Shown here: piece after piece, positions 24,541 through 35,366 of the stretch | Numbering within the stretch: the stretch's first letter is position 1 | Layout: every line of letters begins with the position of its first letter | DNA from: Aegilops tauschii subsp. strangulata | Lineage: Eukaryota > Streptophyta > Magnoliopsida > Poales > Poaceae | Reading direction: 5' to 3' | Assembly: GCF_002575655.3 (NCBI RefSeq) | Contig: NC_053041.3 | Span: forward strand, 117,892,318 to 117,956,317 | DNA length: 64,000 nt | Translations under genes and position numbers: made by a program | The notes under the pieces: model-generated | What the model saw: the letters and a program-made list of their open reading frames with translations, nothing else | Databases searched by the model: none | Told to the model about the DNA's origin: nothing

Positions 24541-27060
24541 AGGTAACTATAAATATGGGTGAGGAGTCTACAAAGAAAGACCATCGTATCACCCACAGCA
24601 ATTTCAAGCATCCTTTAGTGTCGAGGAATATCATAGGAACTCTATATGATATGATTTTTATAGGATTTTTTCCTTTAGAGCCAATTGGTTCATAGGAATA
24701 GATTCATATACTCCACATTTCAAAGGAAATAAACATGATATCATTTCTATAGCTTTAGAGCCACTTGGTTCATATGAATGGATTCTTATACTCCCTTAAT
24801 TTCAAAGGAAAATAAACATTAGCGTATATTCAATAGAAAAGTTCCTACGATATGAACCAAATTACATCTCTTTTCTAATCCCTCCTCATAGGAATTGAGA
24901 TACATGTCATCTCTAGATTCAATAGAAAAGTTCCTATGATGTGAACCAAATGACATCTCTTTTCCAATCCCTACTCATAGGAATTGAGATGCTCCATGTC
25001 ATCTCTTTCCCTGCAACTTCCATGTATACATCTTCTATTCCTAAATAGATAGTACAACCCACTAGTAGCTTTTTTCCAAAACATGCAACTATGGCACAAG
25101 AACTATATAGTGTGCCAATAACTTTGAAAGATGGTCGCTGGATGAAGCTAACCCGACAGTGCAGAGATAGGAAAATCCGAGCACTACTGGCCGTTGGATA
25201 TCATCAACATTCCACCAGATTTGCCACATGTACAATTTAGAAGACTCCATGGTTGAACTTAAGCATAATGCACAAACCTCAAAACACAAGCACTTCTCCT
25301 TTGTTCTAGAATCTTCTGTATCATAATTGATTATTTTTTTCTAAATGAATTACCATTATTTGTTTTTTACTTTATGATTTACAATGCACAACCCCATGAA
25401 TCTTAACATTTTTATGAAACTAATTGATTTTGAATGAGATGAACTATAAGAACTAAACAAACATCTACATCATGCATATATGACTCAAAGCCTTACATGC
25501 TATAGTGTGTATTTATTCATAATTTGGTTTCGAAATCTCATGCGTTCAATACATGTGTACCTTACTAGTTTTGAGTAGAGTAGCAAATTTCACTCGGCCC
25601 CGGGTATATCAAAATGCAGGGCCCATGCATCATTGCCTTTCGGTCGAACCTACGTCCACAATTTTTTGTACGTACTATATCTCCACTGGTCCCCGAACCC
25701 AAAATGCTGCCTCGTTCCCGTAAAACCAAGCGGCCCACACATATTTAAGGCGTCGTCTCGCACCCGTTTACTACGATGTGGCCCCGCACGCCGTAGTACT
25801 CCTACAAACCCTACCGCCGCACTCATCATCGGTTTTCTTCAAGAGGACGAGGGAGAAGCCGATTTGTAGTGGAGGCGCTTTAAAAAAAAAGGATCTGTCG
25901 TGGAGACCCCTACCCTAGGGTGCCCTAGGTAGCTGCTGCACGCATCATTGTTTTCTCTTTTCTTTATGCTCTTGCGCCCTAAAGTGAAATGATGGTTGCT
26001 TCGTCCATCCAGCTTAATGCGGGAAAGGTGGGGCTTTGTGATTTGACCCCTCATCGCTCATTATCTATTACTGCGGTGCTACGACTAGGGTGCCTCCAAT
26101 TCCAACCGCTGCTCCGAACTGTAATTTGGTGCATCGCACATGGAACAAGACGGTGGATGAGCCACATGTCGACAAAAGGGGTCCTGTTAAGTGTGCCGCC
26201 ATTTCGTGTGCGGACTGACCCTGCTTGAGTTGCTACGCCAACACGACAGGAGCAGCCTACCACTTGGTTTTGCTCCTTGGTGAATCCCGACTATATTGAT
26301 CTAAAAAGATACGCGCTGAACTACCCTCTCCGTCTCGGTTTTTTTATTTTTAGGCGTCTCGGTTTATAGGGCCTGCACGTAGTTCTAGGTCATCCATTTG
26401 ACTAACTAAATATGAGTTACTATGTCACAAAAAGTATATCATTGGATTCTTAAGCGGATGTAGTTGTATTTAAAAGTCGAGGGCGGGGCTTTTCCTACGC
26501 GGTAGGCGGGGCAGTTCCGCCTAGTCGGTTCGACAGAGACACGAGAAGACGAGGGAGTAGGATGCTGTAAACGTAGGGCTGTGTGATTTGACAGCGAGTT
26601 ACTGGTGGACAGGTGGGGCCCCGTGATTTGACTTGCCATTATCATTTTAACTGCGGCGCTACGACCGGCATGAGTCTCCCGATTCTTGACCACCTCCATA
26701 CAGGTGCCTCTGCCAATGCTCCACCATGTAGTAGAGGCTGGCTCTTGCATGAGAGCCCACTTCTCCACTTCTTCCTTGCCTCTCTTTCCTCCACACATGC
26801 AAAAATGCCATGTAAAGCGCACTATTGTACTCACTTTTACTTGCTCCTACAGGTGCTTAAGCTTGCCACATAGGCATAAAGTCTGATGTGGCAAGTTAAT
26901 CAAGAAGAGAGAGACTAGTTTGGTGACCCAAGGAAGAAACGGTGCTAAGCGCATGTACCTAGGTGAAAAGACAATTTTGAGTCTATAGCTAATTAAATGA
27001 AGCAAACTTAGCAACACCATTTCATTGGAAGAGGTCACTCCTTGGCAAATGCAATAAATA
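24541..27060. other. Repeat-rich spacer with MITE-like blocks
   Basis: A TATA-like CTATAAATATGG at about 24548 is followed by AT-rich blocks in which GAGCCA.TTGGTTCATA and TTCAATAGAAAAGTTCCTA.GAT phrases each occur twice (about 24680/24750 and 24830/24920). This resembles MITE sequence. A ~100-bp block with ATGGTTGCTTCGTCC at about 25990 recurs near 28982, and a weaker relative lies around 26580-26660. No open frame with a known domain was found. Confidence 0.4.
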
Positions 27061-27066
27061 CTAGTA

Positions 27067-27147
27067 CTCCCTGTGTCCCATAATATAAGAACGTTTTTGG
27101 CACTACACTAGTGTCAAAAACGTTTTTATATTATGGGACGGAGGGAG
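27067..27147. mobile_element. Stowaway-type MITE (81 bp)
   Basis: Begins CTCCCTGTGTCCCATAATAT and ends with its reverse complement, ATATTATGGGACGGAGGGAG, flanked by TA on both sides (27065-27066 and 27148-27149). The middle folds through ACGTTTTTG. Length, TIR and TA target fit the Mariner-related Stowaway MITEs that are common in Triticeae. Confidence 0.9.
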
Positions 27148-27345
27148 TACGAAGAAAGAGATAGAGAGGAGTAAAAAAAATACACTTATAGCCAACCTTG
27201 TTGTAGTATGAGTGACTAAGTGATGACTATGTATGACATGCCAACATCAGATAGCCTAACGCACCGTGTTAAATCTCCAAGGGCGCGACCGCGCAAGCGA
27301 CGCGACAGTCATGGTAGGCGTGACCATGATACGGGCTGCTGGCAG

Positions 27346-27476
27346 CCCTTGGATCTGAGATCAAACGGTCGCATGCTAAGTTGCTGAAAATTTGCAGAAT
27401 AACCCTCCAGGATAGGATATTCACCCATAGGTCTAGAATCACGCCATGCAACCGTTCGATCTCAGATCCAAGGGCT
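27346..27476. repeat. Inverted repeat, MITE-like, upstream of the exonuclease gene
   Basis: GCCCTTGGATCTGAGATC with ~13 further bases (27346-27377) is repeated inverted at 27445-27476, enclosing about 67 bases. It could be a small MITE or a hairpin. It lies ~170 bp before the ATG at 27650, so it may form part of that gene's promoter. Confidence 0.55.
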
Positions 27477-27649
27477 CTTGGAAGCCCATATCATGGGAGA
27501 ATGGAAAGCCACTACCCTGCCGTTTGCACGCTGGCAGTTCGCTCCTACTCGTCCCCGCACGTCCTTCAATACTACGGCGGTTCGCTCCTAGTCGTCCCGT
27601 CCATTCACATTACGGCAGTTCCACTAATCCTAACCCTCCTCCCAAATTC

Positions 27650-28369
27650 ATGGCGTCCCAAATCTACACGATCGGCGGTGAGTACAAGGTTAGAACCATC
27701 ACCGGCGATGAGTTCGACGTCATCTACACCCGTTCTTCTGTGACGGTGAAAGGATGCCTTTCTCGCTTCAGACGCATGTTCGAAAACTCAGATGATGAGT
27801 GGGTCGCTGGGCTAGATGTTGAGTACACCACAGTCCTAGGACGAGAGAAGGATCTAAAGGACGAAGAGAGGAAGAAGCCCGCCGTGATCCAGGTTTGCGT
27901 ACATAATGTTTGCTTGGTCTACCACATATGCCATGCCGACGTTGAGTGCCAGGATTTTAAGAACTTCCTCAAGGACAAAACAGTGAAATTCGTTACTGTA
28001 CACTTTAAGAACGACAAAGAAGTCCTGGGTCGGATAGGCCTCGTTGTAGGCAACCCCTTCGACCTCCAGAAGAATCGGCTGGTGCCCTCTCGTCAGCCTT
28101 CAATGCTGACCCTGGCAGGAGCCATGGTTCATCCTTCGTACCGTAAACTGGAGAAACCTCATTACATGTTTCATTGTCATGCATGGCAGCGGAATGTACT
28201 AGATATAGACCACATCCACTACGCTGCAATGGATGGCTACCTTTGTTTCAATATCTACAAGGGTTGGATGAAGAGCAACAGCCAAGTGTGCGGTTCAAGC
28301 AAAGAAGTATCGGCCAAGAGGAAGAGGGACAAGGACGAAGTCGAGGACGTGGACGAGGACTCCGAGTAA
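27650..28369 (+). CDS. DEDDy 3'-5' exonuclease-like protein (WRN/RNase D type), intact
   Basis: A single-exon frame of 239 residues from ATG at 27650 (MASQIYTIGG); the frame is open upstream, but this is the first ATG with a leader-like context. The DnaQ-like fold is supported by all catalytic motifs: D56-x-E58 (LDVEY), D122 (FKNDKEVL) and Y191-x3-D195 (HYAAMDGYLC). The spacing resembles the Werner-exonuclease-like proteins that are numerous in grasses. A short basic KRKR near residue 225 and an acidic tail (DEVEDVDEDSE) follow the domain and could direct nuclear location. Expected chemistry is 3'-5' hydrolysis of DNA or RNA with two metal ions. It lies inside the CACTA and has no stop or frameshift, unlike the other host-like sequences there. 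Whether it is expressed is unknown. Confidence 0.75.
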   Translation: MASQIYTIGGEYKVRTITGDEFDVIYTRSSVTVKGCLSRFRRMFENSDDEWVAGLDVEYTTVLGREKDLKDEERKKPAVIQVCVHNVCLVYHICHADVECQDFKNFLKDKTVKFVTVHFKNDKEVLGRIGLVVGNPFDLQKNRLVPSRQPSMLTLAGAMVHPSYRKLEKPHYMFHCHAWQRNVLDIDHIHYAAMDGYLCFNIYKGWMKSNSQVCGSSKEVSAKRKRDKDEVEDVDEDSE

Positions 28370-30520
28370 GGTGGCAGTGTCGTTTCTCATGGTGGTTCTA
28401 AACTTCTAATGCAGTGTCTACCGGATTAGTTGCATAGTTTAATTTCAGGTGTGCTTAGTTTAATTTGAGGGGTGTGTTGTGCTGAGCCCCCAGCAGAACT
28501 ATGTTATGTTTCTTCTCGTTACTTTAACTCTTCAGTATGTACATACTACTAGTATTTCTTTAATAGAATTTAGCACCCCAAGTAAGCATGTACTAGCTTT
28601 TTTAATAGTACTATATGCATAATTTGGCGACGAGCGCTCTCTATATGTACCACCTTTTTTTTAATTTCTATTTTTGCTCCATGGCGCAATCCATCGATAG
28701 TACTACTGTACAAAAGTATACATTTTTTAAAAGGCTAGAGTACTGTTCATCACATATATAGCCAGTTAAATTCTTAACCTAGAACGACGTGCATGCCATG
28801 TAGTAAACCGATACGGAGGAAGTATAGTAAAAATAAGGTGATTTTACCGAGCGATCGGCGGGGGAGAATGGCCTGTCATGCGGTCCCACGTGTCATGATG
28901 TACCAAGGCGATGCGCGTGTCCCTCTTGAGGCAGAAGCAATACTACGTGGTTTGAGATGATGGTGAACCGAAGTGTGAAATAATGGTTGCTTCGTCCGTC
29001 TGGGAAGGTGCGGCATTGTGATTTGACATCTCATTGCTCATTACTACTACTGGGCCGGTACGAGTGGGGTGCGTCCCCCCTGCTGTTCTGCACTGTTATT
29101 TGGTGCTTGACACGTCGACCCGGTTGCTATATGTCCCACATGTCGGCGACAGGAAGTACAGAATTCATGAAAGGGAGCGTCGACGGAGGAGTATACTACA
29201 GAATTCATGAAAGGGAGCGACTTAGTTTTGGAAAAATCTGTTTTTACGGAGTACGTACCCACTAGGGTTTATAGGGCTCATCTAAAAAACATTCGTTTTT
29301 TCCGTTTGATAAGTCTCAATTCTACTATACTAGTAGTAGTACCATTACATGTTGGATTTCGAGGTGCGTTAGATCACCCGACGCAAGCAGTGTCAAGAGG
29401 AAACTAACCAATGCATGTACAAGTTCATGAAAATTTAGTGGTCATTCATGCATTCGTTCTAATTAATGCCTCGGTAAACATAACTTCTTGAGAAAAACGA
29501 GCATACTAATTACTTGTGCAAACTACGAAATTAATTCGACCACTCACCGTCTACCTTGGTTGGAGAGATTTTGAAATTGAGCCATAAACTGGAAAGGAGG
29601 GAGTAGTAACTTTTGTCTCGATTACTATTTGTGGCCTTGTATAGATGCAAAATGTATTTTTTTATAGTGGCCTTGTATAAGTAAATGGATGGAGTACTAA
29701 CCAAAGTACGTAGTAGGGACGAGGAGTAAACGGAGGGAGTAGTAAAAATTTTCCTCGTGCTGCGAGCCACCGCGCGCGTGGGCGAGGGAGCGGGCGTAAA
29801 GGCGTAAAGTAGTAGTAGTAGTATTACTACTACTTGTAAGCAAGCTTCACCTCATCCTGTGAGCCACCGCGCCCGTGGGCGGGGGAGACGGCGTACTAAG
29901 CAAGCTTCTCCTCGTTCTGCGAGTTGACGGGGCACATCAAAAGTACTCCAGTGTATAGAGCCTTGCCTCTAAGGTAGGCCCCACATGGTTTGCCTCTTTT
30001 TTTAATTTAACATAATGCGTCAAGTCACAATTTGTTTGTTCACCCGTGGTAGACGATCCTCCCTTCACCAAGTGGACAACCAGTACACGCGCCAAATTAC
30101 CACGTGGGCTGCCTTTTTCGTACAGAAATGAGCTCCACCGTGTACCCGCGCGGGTGTGGTTGGGAAAGAGACGGGAGTACGTGCGCCGTGCGTGCACCTC
30201 TTCTCTTCGTGCACGTCCCCCACCTACGTGGGTGTGTGTGAGAGAGATACAAACCTAGAAATAATGCGCCGTCCATCCCAATGCCTCCGCCCAGTCCGAC
30301 CACCAGTCACCACCACGCCCCACTCCTCCTCACCTTATCTCTCATCTTTCTCCCTCCATTTTTATATACAAGGGCCACTATCAAAATTACAATTTGCAGA
30401 TATACAAGGCCACTAACACTAATCGATGCAATATTAATGGTGTTTGCCTCGTGGTACTAGAAAAGGAGGACATTAATTATCCCTTGCATGCATGCGGGAG
30501 TTTGTAAAAAATGCATCTTG
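28370..30520. other. 3' flank of the exonuclease gene and repeats
   Basis: After the stop the DNA is T-rich with 3'-UTR-like character to about 28560. The block at 28974-29070 repeats part of 25981-26090. A short GAATTCATGAAAGGGAGCG phrase is duplicated at 29161 and 29202. GAGCCACCGCGC.CGTGGGCG occurs twice (29765 and 29861), and an AGT/TAC microsatellite lies at about 29807-29835. From 30110 to 30215 a block resembles 23890-23985. No gene is evident. Confidence 0.4.
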
Positions 30521-30525
30521 ATGTT

Positions 30526-30552
30526 CCGTGCAATGCACGGGCATCTTGCTAG
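30526..30552 (+). mobile_element. Helitron 3' terminus
   Basis: A perfect hairpin CCGTG-CAATG-CACGG (30526-30540) is followed 12 bases later by CTAG (30549-30552) and a T. Helitrons end in CTRR with a short hairpin about 10-12 bases inside and insert between A and T, so the structure fits. The 5' end (TC after an A) was not located. The element must extend to the left and could include the exonuclease gene. Confidence 0.6.
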
Positions 30553-30569
30553 TCCATGAAAACAACACA

Positions 30570-32060
30570 TGGCAAAATTCCACGGCGAACGAGGGATTTG
30601 AATCTGTTGGGAGGGGCTGTTTGGATCTTGCCCGGGGTAGCCAAAATATTGGCGACCCTTTTGTCCACCTGTGCCTTTGCCACCGATGAACGAGGAATGG
30701 CTCGGGTGCTCATGCTGTCATGCATCCTCCAGCGCAACGTTGGAGACGAGCTCGCACGAGCTGTGTTTTTTTGCCCCACAACGCCGCCCGAGCCGCCCGC
30801 AGACCGACCGGCGACCCGCAAATTACGCCATCCAACCGTAGCCGCACACATTATGACAGCAACTCAACCAACCGGACGAAATTCACGCAAACACGTAGAC
30901 AAACTGATATTTCATATAAACAACGATGGAAATCATATAAAATACCGGATTTTCATACAAACATGACGGATTTCATTACATTCAAATGAACTACGCGGTG
31001 CTAGTTCTGGACAGCACAGGTATATAATACCTGGCCTAAATGGTCGCCCGCCGATTGATTTGTGTTCCTCATGTCCGGCAGCACGATCACCGGACTTCCG
31101 GGAGCCCCGGAGGTATATGCTTCAGCGCAAAGGACGGCTCGCTTCCCCACTGCCCAACTATTATCATTGGCTGGTGCCGAAGATGATGGTGGCCGGCACC
31201 GGTTCGAGTTCATCACCGGCCACTACTTCGCCATGGCCGGCACCGGCTCGAGTTCATCCTAACATTCCCCTCTTCCGTGGAGCCCATGCGGGGTCGACGA
31301 AGGTCCTCGCAACAAAAGGATCCGGCAAGACACCTGCTGTGTACGCCGGCGTCGCCTCCGCGGTGGCCTTCATGGGACCCAAGCGGCGGCGACCTCCCGT
31401 GTTCTACTTCTCCTCGATGATGGCAGCGGACGCGGAGGCGCTGGCCACCGACTCATCGCTCTCCGCGCACCCGGCTTCTGTCGCTGCTTGCATGGCGCGG
31501 CCGCCGGCATGGGAGTCTCGGCCACAGAAACGGGAGACGCGGTACGAGGCGGCGGCTTGGACGGCAGCAACGACGCCCGTGCGCCGCCCCTCGTCGAGCT
31601 GGCCTGGAGCGGCGAGTTGCTGAACCGCGCGCCGGCTTGGGGCGGCAACTGGCTCCGTCGGGCGAGGGGAGGGAGGTGGATCAGCGAGCTGCATAGCTCG
31701 TATCCGGTGGGCTACCCAGCCGGCTTGGATGCGGAATAACTACTCTTCGTAAGCAATTGTAAGAGTGGACAAAATGGTGGAGGAGATAGGGGAGCGGCGG
31801 AGGTGTGCGATTCTTGGCCGGCGTTTGGCCTCGTTTAAATAGGAGATTAAATAGACGGCGGACGGGAGGAGCTCGGCCGGGGTTGCGTTTAATGCCGGCC
31901 CGGTCATGAACGGACGTGTGTCCAGAGTGGGTTTCTCGGCTTCCACACGGGTGGGTTTCATGGAGGCGTTTGAATGCGGCACGGAGGCGTGTTCAGCCGG
32001 GCGTGCTGCGAGTGACGCCCTCGACTCTGACCTAGGACACCGTGTCGTTCTTCCACTGAC
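30570..32060 (-). mobile_element. Non-autonomous DNA transposon remnant related to the outermost element (tentative)
   Basis: Parts of 30840-31100 (TTCACGCAAAC, CATGTCCGGCA and flanks) resemble the right arm of the outer element at 55950-56160. Both carry a GC-rich minus-strand coding remnant and a region with GTTTGAATGCGG (31968 here, 57079 there). Exact ends were not found. A minus-strand TATTTAA (about 31836) precedes the ORF remnant at 31739-31370. Confidence 0.35.
31370..31739 (-). pseudogene. Transposon-associated hypothetical ORF, degraded
   Basis: Read on the minus strand, two overlapping frames carry Pro/Ala/Arg-rich sequence, one ending CKQRQKPGARRAM...REVAAAWVP. No catalytic motif is visible. 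A CT-rich leader and a TATA-like box lie upstream, so it was probably a transcribed ORF of a DNA transposon. The start codon is lost and the frame is not continuous. Function unknown. Confidence 0.3.
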
Positions 32061-32132
32061 GTGTGGGCTCTTTGGGTGCATGGCCTGCATGTCAGTGACC
32101 CAACGCAGGCAACGCGAAGTTAGAGCAAGCAC

Positions 32133-34035
32133 CTGTGATGGTGGTGTAGGGGAAGTGCGGTCTTCAGGTACAGAGCTACGTTCAATATCTTCATTTAGGC
32201 TTGCTGTTTCTTGAGAATCATGTGGAGAGGATGAAATTGCATTCTTTATAAGAATATTGCGTCTCATATTAACCCGCGCACGTGACTGTCTCATCATAAG
32301 CGATAGACGCAGGATACACAAGAACAGTAGTTTGATGTAAGAACATGGTGTGATAGGCAGATGTAGTATGTACCAAAAACAGGAAGGCGTGTCATATTCA
32401 CATGTATAGTGTGTAAGCTAAGGAGATGCAATTTAACAAATTAGGAGCATTAATGAGGGATACACAAGAAAAGTAGTTTGATGTAAGAACATGGTTAATA
32501 GAAAGACGTAGTATGTACCAAAAACAGGAAGGCATGTCATATTCACGGGTATAATGTGTTAACTAAGCAGATGCAATTTACCCTAATTAGAAGCATTACA
32601 AGGTAGACACCATATGCAACATGCAACCACATATCACACTGCCAAGTAAGAGCAAGCACCTGCGATGGTGGTGTGGGCGAATTGCGGTGATCAACTAGAG
32701 AGCTACGTTGATTATCTTCATTTAGCCTTGCTGTTTCTTGAGAATCATGTGGGGAGGATGACACTACACTCTTTAAACGAGTAGGGCATCTCATAGTAAC
32801 CCACTGGGGTGACTGTCTCATCATAAGTGATTGACGAGGGATACAAAAGAGCATTAGTTTGATGTACGAACATGGTTAATAGACATATGTAGTATGTATC
32901 AAAAATAGGAAGGCATGTCATTATCAAAGGTATAATGTGTAAAGTAAGCAGATGCAATTTAACCAAATTGGAAGCAATACGAGCTAGACACCATATGCAA
33001 CATGCAACCACATTTGACAGCGCGAAGTTAAAGCAAGCACCTGGGATGGTTGTGTGTGGCAATTGAGATCATCAACTGCGGAGCTACGTTTACTGTCTCC
33101 AACTGCTGACACTGCACCCATTAGAGCGCTGAAACGCTTACTGCTTATCTTTGAATTACACTCGAGCGACTTCTGTCTTTTCTTTTCTGCATTCATCAAC
33201 ACTGCGTCAGAGTCTGAAATACCCATGCATAAAAAAACAATAGTGTGAGTATGCGTGAAGTGTGTGCACAATTAGTACAGTGTAAAGGTAGCAGATAGCA
33301 GGTCGGTGAGAAATAAATGACGGGAGACATATGATAGCTCTACAACATGCATGGCACACTAAATTACTATAGGATTCTATGAAAATAACAGTCGATTGAA
33401 AGCAAATAGGTCAGTCCATTTTTTTCTGTACCGTCCGATGTACAAAGAACGGGCAGATCGCCTTCATCTACCTCCAGCCAGTCAGTGTTGACGATCTTCC
33501 TCGAAACGCCAGCGACCACCGGCCCAGTATTCCTCCCCTGCCTACGCCCTCCCCTCGACCTCACCGCACCGCCCCCCCGGCCATCCATTCAAGCCCCGCC
33601 GACCTCCAGATCGGGTGCAAGCAGCTCCTGCGCCTCACACGCCTATGATAGACACCGATGCGCCGCTTCCCCGGGGAACAGACGGACTAGGTGCTCCGCG
33701 CGCCTAAGCGGGTGCTGCTTCTTTTAATTGCGGTTCGACTGACCCTGAATTGAAATCCAGGCGGGCAACTGACCTCTAGAAAAGGTGAAATAGTAAAAGG
33801 GAGGAAACCTTGTGCATTTAGTATCACGAAGAAGATGCAGTAAGAAGCGCTCAACTAGTTTCTTTCGTGGGATGAATACGGTGTGAGCGGAGACGTAAGA
33901 TTTGCACGAATAAGGGAAGAGGAGTACCTCTTTCTGCTGGCGTGCTGTGTCCTCCTTCTATTTTTCTGACGATCTTCTTGTTGTTCGCCGGAAACCAGAA
34001 GTTGTGGAGGACGGTGCAGCCTTGGACGACCCCAT
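32133..34035 (-). pseudogene. Unrecognised multi-exon gene with amplified exon blocks
   Basis: A candidate first exon starts at ATG 34035 (MGSSKAAPSS), but hits a TAG at 33960-33958 before its donor at 33928. Downstream, three blocks end at the same donor context CAG|GTGCTTGC: 33213-33041 (173 bp), 32812-32660 (153 bp) and 32285-32133 (153 bp). The two 153-bp blocks start after ATGATGAGACAG and encode related 51-residue segments sharing SSPHDSQETA.LNED and PTPPSQ. The third shares only the end. The intron-like DNA between them is also repeated. The segments are Ser/Thr/Pro-rich and polar with no known domain. The gene lies in the CACTA and may be one of its own ORFs or captured sequence. Confidence 0.4.
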
Positions 34036-35366
34036 GGCCAAGTGGTTGAGTGTGGTGCGGTGGCCGTCTGTCGGCGGCGGGGAAGCAGATCCGAGGCGGC
34101 GAACGACGGCGTAACGGGAACAGCTCCGGTGCGGTGGACGGTTGCGACAGTGGAGCCGCAGCAGAGAGGCGCAGGACGGCGTGGTCGGAGTGGTTCTGGT
34201 ACGGCGCACGTCGGCGTCGGCGTCGTGGAGGCAGCTCTGCCTCGGCTTCAGCTGCTAAGTCCTTGAGGGCGTTGCGGTTGCGGTTGCGTTGGACGGCGAC
34301 GTCGGGGTACCGGCTCCGGCGTGATGGAGGAGGGCGGCGGTGGATTGGCCGCTATGGGGTGGAGGACGGAGGAGGCTGGGGTTTCGCGGCTGGTGGAGAG
34401 GGCGTTTTCGCGCCCACGGAGTATGAATGGGGAAACGGAGGGAGGCATGGAACTAAGGGGGAACAATGTTTCGGTTTGAGACGCGCTTGTTTGAAATTTG
34501 GGGAAAGTTACAAACTTTGCCCCCATCTAAAATTTTGGACATATTGCGGGTTGGGGGTAGGACAGTCATGTCAGGTGTCCCAAATGTGGGCGGGATAGAT
34601 TTCGGCCGAGCGCATGGGTAGGCGCCCACGGCGTATGAATGCTTCTCGGAGGCGGTTGAGACTGGCGTCTTGGTGAAGTTACAAACCTACCCCGGTTTAG
34701 ACCTTTGGACATCGGGCCGATAGGCTACACGGGCCAGAGTCAGGACAGTAATTTCCTACCACCAAAACATTAGTCTCGCGCGGTTTCCGGTGACCAGAGG
34801 CCTATTTGGGGCTTCGTTCAATATTTGGGAGCAGAAGCATTAACGTTTTTGGTTCTCTTGAATTGAACTTTCAGGATTTGTCAAACTTCACAAATCTTTA
34901 CCCTTGAAAATCATAAAGCTACGATTATTTTGGAATGGAGGGGATACATTTGAATATACATTGTACACGAGTATATATTAAAAAATATGCAACTTACCTC
35001 AGTTCATGCATGGTTCTAGATATAATCTCCTTGGTTGCAAAAAAAAGTTAGATATGCGTATGAATATATATAGCATGTTCAAACTCACAACAAAGATTGA
35101 TGCCCCCTTTTACATCTGATTTACAAATGCCATTATCTCGGGTTCAAATTGATGAATGCACTTCCCATGAATTCGAATCTTCGAAACCCCCTTTATGTTG
35201 AATTCGACATGTATTCTGTTTCGTAGCTAGCAATTTGGAATGTATCCATGCAAGTGACAAATGTATAAAGTGCTTCACACTAACAACATGGAGTGCACTA
35301 ATTAATGTTTATATATGAATTGCAAAAGCATCCATTGCCTGTATTTCAAACCGCAATTTGCAATTT
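34036..35366. other. Spacer, no gene seen
   Basis: Bases 34036-34480 are GC-rich with open frames on both strands, but these have no domain. They may be the leader and promoter of the minus-strand gene starting at 34035. From 34480 the DNA becomes increasingly AT-rich with no open frame of note. Confidence 0.4.
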
